From: Ktedonosporobacter rubrisoli
GTDB taxonomy: Bacteria; Chloroflexota; Ktedonobacteria; Ktedonobacterales; Ktedonobacteraceae
Reading direction: 5' to 3'
DNA length: 64,000 nucleotides
Assembly: GCF_004208415.1 (NCBI RefSeq)
Contig: NZ_CP035758.1
Span: 8,556,001-8,620,000, forward strand
Position numbers and translations under genes: made by a program. The first letter of the stretch is position 1. Every line of letters starts with the position of its first letter. The notes below the pieces were generated by a model. The model ran no database searches. It saw only the letters and a program-made list of their open reading frames with translations, and was not told where the DNA came from. This document shows, in pieces, positions 17,508 through 25,363 of the stretch.

Positions 17508-18263
17508 TTAGGCAAGCCGAGCCCTGGCAACATCTTCCAGGGCTAACAAGCCTTGTTCGCGCCCTACGACCTGGGGAACGCTGCTACTGGCGCTAAGCTG
17601 GATGCAAAAGTCCAGGTCAGCATCAAGTCCTGCCCGCCTGACTGAACGAGCCGAATTTGTATGTTTAATCAGCTCCGCTGGTGGGTAGGCCTGATAGAGT
17701 GCCTGCGCCGCAAGCGCGCTTTCATGAAGCTGCAAGCTGGAGAACTGGCGTTGCAGTTCAAGAGCCAGATAACCGGCGCAAACTGCGTCATCGAGCGCAA
17801 AGTAGTTGAGCTCTCCCGCACAGACGATAGCAATATCGCTCTCTCGTTCCTGTGCATGAGCCAGGGCATAAGCCGTGACTGCTCGCGCGTTATAAAAGCA
17901 GCCGGCCAGACGTATACTCTCTTCCGGGCAAGCAAAGAAGGCCCTGGTGCCATTCGTCGTGGTCAGGATCAGCTCGCGTTCGGCAAGATCAGCGCGAGCG
18001 AATTCCACTGGCGAATTACCATAATCAAAATCCGGGAGCGGCCTGGCATTGCGTTCTCCACAGAGTAAATAGCGTGCAGTATCGCGGTTGGCCGCGCGCG
18101 CCTGCTCAAGCGTATTGGCGGCCAGCACACGGCGGGCTCCGCGCTCAAACATAACTGTGAGTGATGTTGTCGCACGAATCACATCGATAACAATAAAAAC
18201 GTTGTTAGCGGCAGGCTGGATGGTGGTAACTTCTGCAGGCGTAAAAAAGATATTGAGTCGCAA
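17508..18263 (-). CDS. comB: 2-phosphosulfolactate phosphatase (ComB family)
   Basis: 251 residues, matching the ComB family, which removes phosphate from 2-phospho-3-sulfolactate. Seen: VIDVIRATTSLTVMFERGA near residues 26-44 (Asp and Arg of the active site), LLCGERNARPLPDFDYGNSP, and TTTNGTRAF near residue 102. Start is a TTG with GGGAG just upstream, no ATG being available near the conserved N-terminus. In coenzyme M-making archaea this is step 2, but many bacteria have it without the pathway; no other coenzyme M gene is present here, so its role in sulfonate metabolism is open. The ABC locus of sulfonate/nitrate type lies 5 kb away. Confidence 0.85.
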   Translation of the reverse strand: MRLNIFFTPAEVTTIQPAANNVFIVIDVIRATTSLTVMFERGARRVLAANTLEQARAANRDTARYLLCGERNARPLPDFDYGNSPVEFARADLAERELILTTTNGTRAFFACPEESIRLAGCFYNARAVTAYALAHAQERESDIAIVCAGELNYFALDDAVCAGYLALELQRQFSSLQLHESALAAQALYQAYPPAELIKHTNSARSVRRAGLDADLDFCIQLSASSSVPQVVGREQGLLALEDVARARLA

Positions 18264-18506
18264 GGTCTCCCTCTCTGGATTTTCTTATAGTCATATTTCG
18301 GAGCTACCTGACTGTAAAATAAGATCATAGCGGCAGCGTGAGAGCTAGCAAAAAAGTTGCTTGCTAAAACTATAGCACATCGCGCTCTAAGCACTAGCTT
18401 CCATGCAGCAACCTCGGTGCCAATGTTTGGGGAAAACATGATATGATAAAAGTGATGCACGTTGGTGTGTAGTGTTCAGCGTTTGACGCCAGAAGGAGTA
18501 TCGCTT

Positions 18507-20186
18507 ATGACTACCCCTCGAACCCCTAATATGCGCGACTATGAAGCTGAGTACCACAACTTTCAGCTTGATGTGCCAGAATATTTTAACTTCGCTGCTG
18601 ATGTCATCGATAAGCTGGCGCAGAATCCACATAAAGAGGCTATGTTCTGGATAGGACAGGATGGCGAAGAGCGTCATTTCACATTTGCTCACTTCTCTGA
18701 GGCCTCCAGCCGGGCTGCCAATGCGTTCGCTACCCTGGGCATTGCTAAAGGTGATCCTGTCCTTGTGATGCTGCCCCGTATTCCCGAGTGGTGGGAGGTG
18801 GTCCTTGGCTTAATGAGATTGGGGGCTATACCTATCCCATGTACGACACTGCTAACGCCAAAGGACATTCAGTCGCGCTCCGAAGTTGCGGAGTCGCGCT
18901 GCTTTATTACGAATCAAGAAGGTGCTCATAAGTTCGATCAGGTACGCAGCCAGTGTCCAACGGTAGCACAAACCATCCTGATTGCCGAGGATGGCCTCGA
19001 TATAGCTGGTTATGCAAACTGGACTGATTATCATACGATTGCTGCACAAGCTTCCTCTACGTTCACCGGCCCTAAGACGCGCAGCGATGATCCTTGCCTT
19101 GTCTATTTTACCTCTGGTACCGTTGGCAATCCCAAAATGGTTCTCCATACCCATGCCAGCTATCCTCTCGGCCATACCATTACCGGTCGCTACTGGCTTG
19201 ACCTGCATGAGGATGATCTTTTCTGGAATCTCTCGGAGACCGGATGGGCAAAATTCTCCTGGAGCAATCTTTTCGGCCCCTGGCTTATGGGCGCGGCAAT
19301 ATTTATCCAGGATGCACGAGGTAAGTTCAATCCCCTCGAAACCCTGGAGATGCTCTATAAGTATCCCATTACCACCCTTTGTGCGCCTCCCACTGTCTAT
19401 CGTATGCTCGTCCTGGATAAACCAATGGCGTATCTCAAGTCTCACTATCCCCAAACGTTACGCCATTGCGTGGGGGCTGGGGAGCCGCTTAATCCAGAAG
19501 TGATCAAGATATGGGAGGAAGTGACTGGGATGACCATCCGCGATGGCTACGGGCAGACGGAGACGGTCTTGATCTGTGGCAATTTCCCACCTCTGGCCGT
19601 CAAACCCGGCTCAATGGGCAAACCCTCGCCCGGCTTTGACCTCAGCGTCATCGACCACGAAGGGAGCGAGTTACCTCCAGGAAAGGAAGGGGATATTGCC
19701 ATTCGTATCAAACCGAAGCGTCCTGCCTGGATGTTCAAGGAGTATTGGCGTAATCCCGAGGCCACTCAAGCCTGCCTGCGCGGCAACTGGTATATCACCG
19801 GCGATCGCGCCTATAAAGATGAGGATGGCTACTTCTGGTTCGTGGGTCGCGCTGACGATGTGATTATTAGCGCCGGCTATCGCATCGGCCCCTTCGAGGT
19901 CGAGAGCGCCCTCAAGGAGCATCCCGCCGTCGCCGAATCTGCAGTGATTGCCAGCCCTGATCCCATGCGTGGTGAGATCGTCAAAGCCTATATCATTCTG
20001 GCTCCTGGCTATACTCCGGGGGACGCGCTGGTGACTGAGTTACAGGAACATGTCAAGCGCGTAACCGCTCCCTATAAGTATCCACGCGAGATCGAATTTG
20101 TTGAGAGCCTCCCTAAGACGATCTCCGGCAAAATTCGCCGCGTCGAACTGCGCGAGATGGAGCGCCAGAAGAAACAACTTCCGTAG
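18507..20186 (+). CDS. Acyl-CoA synthetase, AMP-forming (ACSM/benzoate-like)
   Basis: 559 residues of the ANL superfamily, which activates a carboxylic acid with ATP to acyl-AMP and then acyl-CoA. Seen: the phosphate loop YFTSGTVGNPKMVLHTH, the aromatic-acid motif GYGQTET, the hinge region with FVGRADDVIISAGYRIGPFE, and the catalytic lysine in KTISGKIRRVELR near the end. Spacing and the H-T-H-A-S-Y-P-L-G-H sequence favour the medium-chain/aromatic branch over acetyl-CoA synthetase. ATG at 18507 has AGAAGGAG 10 nt upstream; an earlier in-frame start is not supported. It is followed by a strong terminator and appears to be monocistronic. Confidence 0.93.
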   Translation: MTTPRTPNMRDYEAEYHNFQLDVPEYFNFAADVIDKLAQNPHKEAMFWIGQDGEERHFTFAHFSEASSRAANAFATLGIAKGDPVLVMLPRIPEWWEVVLGLMRLGAIPIPCTTLLTPKDIQSRSEVAESRCFITNQEGAHKFDQVRSQCPTVAQTILIAEDGLDIAGYANWTDYHTIAAQASSTFTGPKTRSDDPCLVYFTSGTVGNPKMVLHTHASYPLGHTITGRYWLDLHEDDLFWNLSETGWAKFSWSNLFGPWLMGAAIFIQDARGKFNPLETLEMLYKYPITTLCAPPTVYRMLVLDKPMAYLKSHYPQTLRHCVGAGEPLNPEVIKIWEEVTGMTIRDGYGQTETVLICGNFPPLAVKPGSMGKPSPGFDLSVIDHEGSELPPGKEGDIAIRIKPKRPAWMFKEYWRNPEATQACLRGNWYITGDRAYKDEDGYFWFVGRADDVIISAGYRIGPFEVESALKEHPAVAESAVIASPDPMRGEIVKAYIILAPGYTPGDALVTELQEHVKRVTAPYKYPREIEFVESLPKTISGKIRRVELREMERQKKQLP

Positions 20187-20262
20187 AGCAAGCCCCTGGC
20201 GCAAGCTTTCTGCCCAGAAAACTTACCACAAACTCATCACCAGCTAAGCAGAGCTCAATTAG

Positions 20263-20306
20263 AGAAACAGGAAGAAGATTTTGTTCTCCCTGTTTCTTTT
20301 ATTTTT
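20263..20306 (+). terminator. Intrinsic terminator of the acyl-CoA synthetase gene
   Basis: AGAAACAGG at 20263-20271 pairs with CCTGTTTCT at 20289-20297, with an inner AGAA/TTCT pairing, followed by a T-rich tract TTTATTTTT. Canonical rho-independent form. Confidence 0.85.
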
Positions 20307-20310
20307 CCGG

Positions 20311-22203
20311 CTAAAGCTGCCAGACATCAGCATCCTGGAAGCTTACATCGGTAGGATTGGTCCATCCCACGGCGAAGAGGCCGATCGTGCCATAGCTGGT
20401 GGCATCGTCGTGAATGTGAGCCAGAAAATGCTTATTCACATACATATAAATATCTGGCCCCTTAGCTACGATGGTAATAAGATTGCTCTGACCAACACCG
20501 CTGTTAATGTAGGAACTGGATGCGGCGATCAACCCATGAGACTGGTTCACCAGGTCATATGTGCCGTCGGTGCCGAGGCGCAAGCGATAAAACCCACCTT
20601 TATCGTTAGCACGAAAGATGAGGCCGCCACCATCAGCGTTAGCGCCACTTAAGATGCTCATATTCGCTTGAAAAGCGAGATCGCCAAAGTTAGTAGACCC
20701 GGCATAGCAGAGCGCGAGAAGCCCTTTCTGAGGCATCGTGGCGTGGTATGCTTTATCATGGAAAGCGCAGCCACCTCCGCCCTGATATGTGGTTGTATCC
20801 CAATTGTTGGCGTCCTGTTTGGTGAGCGGCGAGCTCAGCGTTGGTGTTCCATTGGTAGCAATAGAATAAATCTCGTCAGGGTTCATTCCAGGCGTGATGT
20901 TTGGTAGCGTCGTGGGGGTGACACCTGGCGGTTTTGTGGCTGTAGGGCTTAGTTTACTCGTATCGCTGGTAGGTGTACTTTGTGAGTGTACTGTAGCCGT
21001 AGTTTTTTGGCTTGTCTCCTGGCTTGCTTGATGTCCCTTGATGAGGTAGAAGAGTCCACTACTGGCTACAAGCAATAAGACTAACAGAAGAAGCCCCGCC
21101 CACAGTATCCTCGGCCTTCTGCGAGGTGTGAGTGGCTTCTGTGGATGAGATAGCGAAGCAGTTGGAAAAGAGGGGCTATTTTCGGCAGATTGCGAAAGAT
21201 TTTGCGCTTGAGATTGGTCAGTCTGCGTAGCCATGGAGAGCATATTTGGTGGTCCCTGGAGCCCATCATCGGCGTAGAAAGAGTGAGCGGCTTGGCGAGG
21301 AGAGAGGCCCGGCGCTTCTGCTGGCTTTTCTGCTCTTTTATTTTGCCCGTTAATTGGTTGCGTCTTATAAGAGGTATAGGGAAGCGCTACCTGTTCGGGA
21401 GCGCAGGCCTGCTCAAAGGCTGTGGCGAAGGCCTGGATGCTGCCAAAGCGCTGCTGCGGCTCTTTGGCAAGAGCGGTTTGCACCACGTATTCGAGGGCGG
21501 GCGAGAGCTCAGGGACCTGCTCGCGCAAGGAAGGGATAGCTGCGAACATATGCTGGGTGCACTGCTCGGTAAAGCTGCCCTGGTAGGGAGGCTTGCCGCA
21601 GAGCCATTCATAGATCAACACTCCCATGGCATACTGATCGCTGGCAAATTGTGGGCGGCCGCGGATCTGCTCAGGAGCCATATAGGTCACCGTCCCGGTG
21701 ATATCCTTGGTACTCTGCTGCGAGCTCTGCGCCAGCAGCACAATGCCAAAGTCGCTCAGGACAATCTCCTCGTGGCTCTGCAAAAGCAGATTCTCCGGTT
21801 TAATGTCGCGGTGAATCAGTTTTTGTCCGTGGGCATACTGCAGCGCTGAGGCCAGTTGTTTCACGTAGGGGAGGATGATGGCCGGGCTTAGGCGCGAGCC
21901 CTTGGGGAAGCGCTGGCGCAAGGTGCCGTGGGCCGCGTAATCCATCACCAGAAAGGGGATATCGGCTTCTACCCCGAAATCCAGGACGCGGATGATATGG
22001 GGATGGCGTAAATGGATCAGGGTGCGCGCTTCAGTCAGAAAGCTATGCGATTCCTTTTCAGACAAGCGGGTATGGAGCACCTTGATCGCCGCCTGGCTTT
22101 CTAAATAGGTGTGGATGCCCAGATAGACATCGGCAAACCCCCCTTGTCCCAGGAGCTTGACAAGTCGATAGTTCCCAAATTGTTGCCCGACACGCTCAGT
22201 CAT
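20311..22203 (-). CDS. Receptor Ser/Thr protein kinase with concanavalin-like ectodomain
   Basis: 630 residues. Kinase domain about 10-270: glycine loop LGQGGFADVYLG, Lys41 in AAIKV, HRDIKPEN with Asp133, DFG at 151-153 and an APE-like APEQ. A Pro/Gln/Ser-rich linker leads to one TM helix near 365-388, then a Thr/Pro spacer and, from about residue 470, an extracytoplasmic beta-rich domain (GGLIFRANDKGGFYRLRLGT, ITIVAKGPDIYMYVNKHFLA) resembling laminin-G/DUF1080-type jelly rolls that bind carbohydrate. So it likely senses a cell-envelope glycan and phosphorylates inside. It has no partner gene. The start is ATG at 22203; a perfect inverted repeat lies 38 bp upstream. Confidence 0.9.
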   Translation of the reverse strand: MTERVGQQFGNYRLVKLLGQGGFADVYLGIHTYLESQAAIKVLHTRLSEKESHSFLTEARTLIHLRHPHIIRVLDFGVEADIPFLVMDYAAHGTLRQRFPKGSRLSPAIILPYVKQLASALQYAHGQKLIHRDIKPENLLLQSHEEIVLSDFGIVLLAQSSQQSTKDITGTVTYMAPEQIRGRPQFASDQYAMGVLIYEWLCGKPPYQGSFTEQCTQHMFAAIPSLREQVPELSPALEYVVQTALAKEPQQRFGSIQAFATAFEQACAPEQVALPYTSYKTQPINGQNKRAEKPAEAPGLSPRQAAHSFYADDGLQGPPNMLSMATQTDQSQAQNLSQSAENSPSFPTASLSHPQKPLTPRRRPRILWAGLLLLVLLLVASSGLFYLIKGHQASQETSQKTTATVHSQSTPTSDTSKLSPTATKPPGVTPTTLPNITPGMNPDEIYSIATNGTPTLSSPLTKQDANNWDTTTYQGGGGCAFHDKAYHATMPQKGLLALCYAGSTNFGDLAFQANMSILSGANADGGGLIFRANDKGGFYRLRLGTDGTYDLVNQSHGLIAASSSYINSGVGQSNLITIVAKGPDIYMYVNKHFLAHIHDDATSYGTIGLFAVGWTNPTDVSFQDADVWQL

Positions 22204-22240
22204 CTCGAATGCAAGCCTCCATGCTGCTGGAGCATAGTGT

Positions 22241-22258
22241 TTTTTGGCTCGCCAAAAA
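22241..22258. promoter_or_regulatory. Perfect inverted repeat upstream of the receptor kinase
   Basis: TTTTTGGC-TC-GCCAAAAA, 8-bp arms separated by 2 bp, 38 bp before the kinase start codon. It could be an operator or a small leader hairpin; a TATACT -10-like element lies just beyond it on the minus strand. Confidence 0.4.
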
Positions 22259-22751
22259 CGTTATATGCTGCAGTATAGTTTATAAGCTAATTGTATGGGA
22301 GAGCTGTTAGCCCTGTCAAGGGAGGTGGGACAGGGAGATATGTCGGGGAGATGTTGGGAAGATGTCCTGGCCTGCGTCTGCCTATCCGCTCAAGGACGGG
22401 AAGAGCTGACCTGGTAAACGGCCTGGAGAAATTTGGTACTGTTATCGGTGTACTAATGCATGCCCTTATCGTTTAATCAATTGTAGTCAGCTTTGGGTAG
22501 CGGCAAAGTTCATTCCCATGCTTGTTGCTTTCTCTCAGAGGGCAACGGGGAGCGAAAAGAGGGGAGAGTTGGTCCCCGGGGATGGACCAACTCCATGAAA
22601 GTTTGAGGAGAGCTATTAGGAGAAATTAGAAAGCGCTAAGTGTCGCTTCTATTCGTTTCGTTATTTCCAGCATACATCACAAACATGAGAGAAGTATGTG
22701 AAAAGCTTCAAGAAATCCTCAAGATTATGAAAAGAAATCTTCAGACAGGCT

Positions 22752-22767
22752 AAAATACATGTATTTT
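22752..22767. promoter_or_regulatory. 16-bp perfect palindrome before the response regulator gene
   Basis: AAAATACATGTATTTT is its own reverse complement. It ends 58 bp before the ATG at 22826, the usual distance for an autoregulatory site of a dimeric DNA-binding regulator. Confidence 0.4.
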
Positions 22768-22825
22768 CCGCATATCTATGCTACTATACAGGAGAAGTTG
22801 TATGCCTGTCTTCTGGAGTTCTGTC

Positions 22826-23566
22826 ATGTCGCAAAAAATCTTAATCATCGAGGATGAAGAGGGCATTATTCATCTGCTCAGCCTGTATCTTAAGGATGCC
22901 GGCTATAACGTAGTGGCGGCGCGCGATGGTGCTGATGGCCTGGCTTTGCATGCGCGCGAACATCCCGATCTTGTTATTCTTGACATTATGTTGCCGGCCC
23001 TCGATGGTTTTGAAGTCTGCAAACGAATTCGGGCCTGGTCCAAAACGCCGATCTTTATGCTGACGGCCCGCAGCGATGAGGATGATCGCATAAATGGGCT
23101 TGAGCTGGGCGCTGATGACTACCTGGTTAAGCCATTTAGTCCGCGTGAGGTAGTGAGCCGGGTACGCGCGATTTTACGGCGTACCAGCAATCAGGATGGC
23201 AACGAGGGCTTAAGTACCGATCTGCCTGTCGAGCCCGATAAGTCAATTTTGCGCTTTCCCGGCCTGACTATCGATTTGCCGGCGCGACGGGTAGAGGTAC
23301 AGGGCAAAGAAGTGGCCCTGACCCCAACCGAGTTTGATCTATTGGCCTTGCTAGCCCAATCTCCTGATCGCGTCTTTACGCGTGAGATGTTGATGAATAA
23401 GGTATGGGGCTATGACTATCTGGGCGATGGGCACACAATAGATGTCCATATGAGCGCCCTGCGTAAAAAGATTGAGGTCGATCCTCTGCAGCGCTATATC
23501 AAAACAGTGTGGCGGGTTGGATATCGCTTTGAGGTCAAAGTGCGTTCCAGCACCCCTTCTGCTTAA
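22826..23566 (+). CDS. OmpR/PhoB-family response regulator
   Basis: 246 residues. Receiver domain 1-120 with phospho-acceptor Asp53 in VILDIMLPALDG, acidic pocket EDEE near residue 9, Thr in FMLTARS and Lys in DYLVKPFSP. A winged-helix trans_reg_C domain follows after a 30-residue acidic linker (LTPTEFDLLALLAQ, GHTIDVHMSALRKKIE). The ATG at 22826 has TGGAGT about 8 nt upstream; an in-frame ATG further up lacks a site. The sensor kinase gene starts 13 bp after the stop, so they form an operon and cognate pair. The 16-bp palindrome upstream suggests autoregulation. Target genes unknown. Confidence 0.95.
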   Translation: MSQKILIIEDEEGIIHLLSLYLKDAGYNVVAARDGADGLALHAREHPDLVILDIMLPALDGFEVCKRIRAWSKTPIFMLTARSDEDDRINGLELGADDYLVKPFSPREVVSRVRAILRRTSNQDGNEGLSTDLPVEPDKSILRFPGLTIDLPARRVEVQGKEVALTPTEFDLLALLAQSPDRVFTREMLMNKVWGYDYLGDGHTIDVHMSALRKKIEVDPLQRYIKTVWRVGYRFEVKVRSSTPSA

Positions 23567-23579
23567 CTGAGGCAGGCTT

Positions 23580-25169
23580 ATGCGTATACGCTGGTGGCAA
23601 AGTATTCGGTGGCGATTGACCCTGGGCTCGGTCTTGCTGGCCTTGCTGGCAACGGGCTTATTAACGCTGATCGCTATGCTCGTCATTAACTATTACTATC
23701 AGGCTGATCAGGAAGCGCGCTTGAGTAATCTTGCTAACGATAAGGCCCAGAATGTTGGCTTGAATTATGCCCAGACCTATAATCTCGCGCGTGCCGTGAG
23801 CCTGATGGTAAATAACCAGACTAAGCAGAGCGTGCAGGAGCAGCAACCAATACTTATTGTCCTGGATCGTAGCAGTCGCTTAATCTATCCGCGCTTCAGT
23901 ACGTCTGACGACAAGCGCGTAGTAATCTCTTATTTATTGAAGCTCGTTGATCCTTCAATCCAGAAAGGCGACCTTAACAAACTTTACCAGGCCATCACCA
24001 AAGGCTTGCACGGCGTGCCTGTCGACGGACAATTTAGCCGGGGCTATCCGGTTGAGGCGGCGTCGCCCTTTATTGTTAGGCCGATTTTTGCCGGTGGAGT
24101 AAACAGTGGCGCGTTGATAGGAGTGCTCGTCATAACCCCGCGAGCCAATACCTTACCCGCCTTCGTCTCTACCGTTGGTGAAGCAGTTTTGATTGCCTTC
24201 CTCGTCGTGGTCATCCTTGCCGCTCTTGTGGCGATTCTCTTCTCGCGGACGATCACGCGTCCTCTGGCCAAGCTTATCGATGCCACGCGCATTCTGGCCG
24301 CCGGGGATTACAGCGCTCAAGTTCATACGGATGCCCAGGGAGAGCTCGGTGAGCTGGCGCGCAATTTTAATGAGATGGCAGCTCAGCTCAATCGCGATGT
24401 GGAAGAGCTGCGCAAACAGGAGCTCTGGCGTCGCGAGCTTATCATGAGTATTACCCATGACCTGGCCACTCCCTTAACCGCGATTGCCGGACTGGGTGAG
24501 GCCCTGGTAGATGGCGTCAATCAGAGTCGCGACGATTATGAGGCCACAGGCAGGATTATTGTGCGTGAGACCCTGCGCCTGCGCCGCCTGGTGCAAGATC
24601 TGCATATGATGGCCAAAGTAGAGGGCCGAGCCCTGCATCCTCAGCGCAGAGAGATCCGCCTTGCCGTACTCGTCGATGAAGTTCTGGCAGTGCTGGCCCC
24701 CGAATTTGAGCGCGCGCATGTTGAGCCGCGCAATGCCATTCCCTATACGCTTCCAACGGTTCAGGTCGACGCCGATATGCTGGCGCGCGTCTTCTCTAAT
24801 CTTTGCGATAATGCTCTCCACTATACGCCAGCCGGCGGGATTGTCACTATTGAAGCCGAGCAACAGGACTCTCTACTAGTAGTCGCCGTCACCGATACTG
24901 GCGAAGGCATCCCGTCTGGGGCCTTATCGCGAATCTTTGAGCGCTTCTTCCGTGTTGATAGCGCACGCCAATCGACGACCGGTGGCAGCGGACTTGGCTT
25001 AGCAATTGTACGCGCAATTATTGAAGCACATGGCGGGAAGGTGTGGGCCGAAAATGCCCAGGACGCCGGAGCACGTATAGTTTTCACCTTACCACTCCGC
25101 GCTAGCAGCGAGCCATCTGAGCCCGAGGCTGAGGCGCACAACCTGCGTCGCAAGGTAGATGGGAGCTAA
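23580..25169 (+). CDS. Two-component sensor histidine kinase (HAMP-HisKA-HATPase)
   Basis: 529 residues. TM helices at about 13-36 and 202-222 enclose a 165-residue extracytoplasmic sensor with no clear family. Then HAMP (about 223-275; TRPLAKLIDATRILAAGDYS), HisKA with phospho-His293 in SITHDLATPLTAIAGL, and HATPase_c with N box LSNLCDNALHYTP, G1 DTGEGIP and G2 GGSGLGLAIV. It autophosphorylates and passes phosphate to the regulator encoded 13 bp upstream. The C-terminus ends in a short charged tail. Confidence 0.95.
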   Translation: MRIRWWQSIRWRLTLGSVLLALLATGLLTLIAMLVINYYYQADQEARLSNLANDKAQNVGLNYAQTYNLARAVSLMVNNQTKQSVQEQQPILIVLDRSSRLIYPRFSTSDDKRVVISYLLKLVDPSIQKGDLNKLYQAITKGLHGVPVDGQFSRGYPVEAASPFIVRPIFAGGVNSGALIGVLVITPRANTLPAFVSTVGEAVLIAFLVVVILAALVAILFSRTITRPLAKLIDATRILAAGDYSAQVHTDAQGELGELARNFNEMAAQLNRDVEELRKQELWRRELIMSITHDLATPLTAIAGLGEALVDGVNQSRDDYEATGRIIVRETLRLRRLVQDLHMMAKVEGRALHPQRREIRLAVLVDEVLAVLAPEFERAHVEPRNAIPYTLPTVQVDADMLARVFSNLCDNALHYTPAGGIVTIEAEQQDSLLVVAVTDTGEGIPSGALSRIFERFFRVDSARQSTTGGSGLGLAIVRAIIEAHGGKVWAENAQDAGARIVFTLPLRASSEPSEPEAEAHNLRRKVDGS

Positions 25170-25209
25170 TAGCAGAAAAGCAAACGCATAGCCCATACTG
25201 TTGATTTTC

Positions 25210-25238
25210 TCGACTGGCTGGCTGCATGATGCTATACT
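25210..25238 (+). promoter_or_regulatory. Promoter for the GAF/PAS histidine kinase
   Basis: TCGACT at 25210-25215, a 17-nt spacer, and TATACT at 25233-25238 with an extended TGC just upstream. It gives a leader of about 120 nt to the ATG at 25364. Confidence 0.55.
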
Positions 25239-25363
25239 TTTCTGCAAGCGCTCAACTACTCTGCACTCCGTACCGATAGTGTAAAACGGGATATGCTTTT
25301 TTCTCCCATATGTCAATTGAGTATAGATGCTCGCCGTAGACCGGATAAATGAAGAGGACTTTG

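Larger units (their letters stand above)
22204..22825. other. Divergent gap between receptor kinase and response regulator
   Basis: About 620 bp with no convincing gene. Besides the inverted repeat at 22241-22258 and the palindrome at 22752-22767, it contains a perfect 10-bp hairpin, GAGTTGGTCC at 22566-22575 with 22584-22593, in a GC-rich patch. Both flanking genes are read outward, so promoters for both must lie here. Confidence 0.5.
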
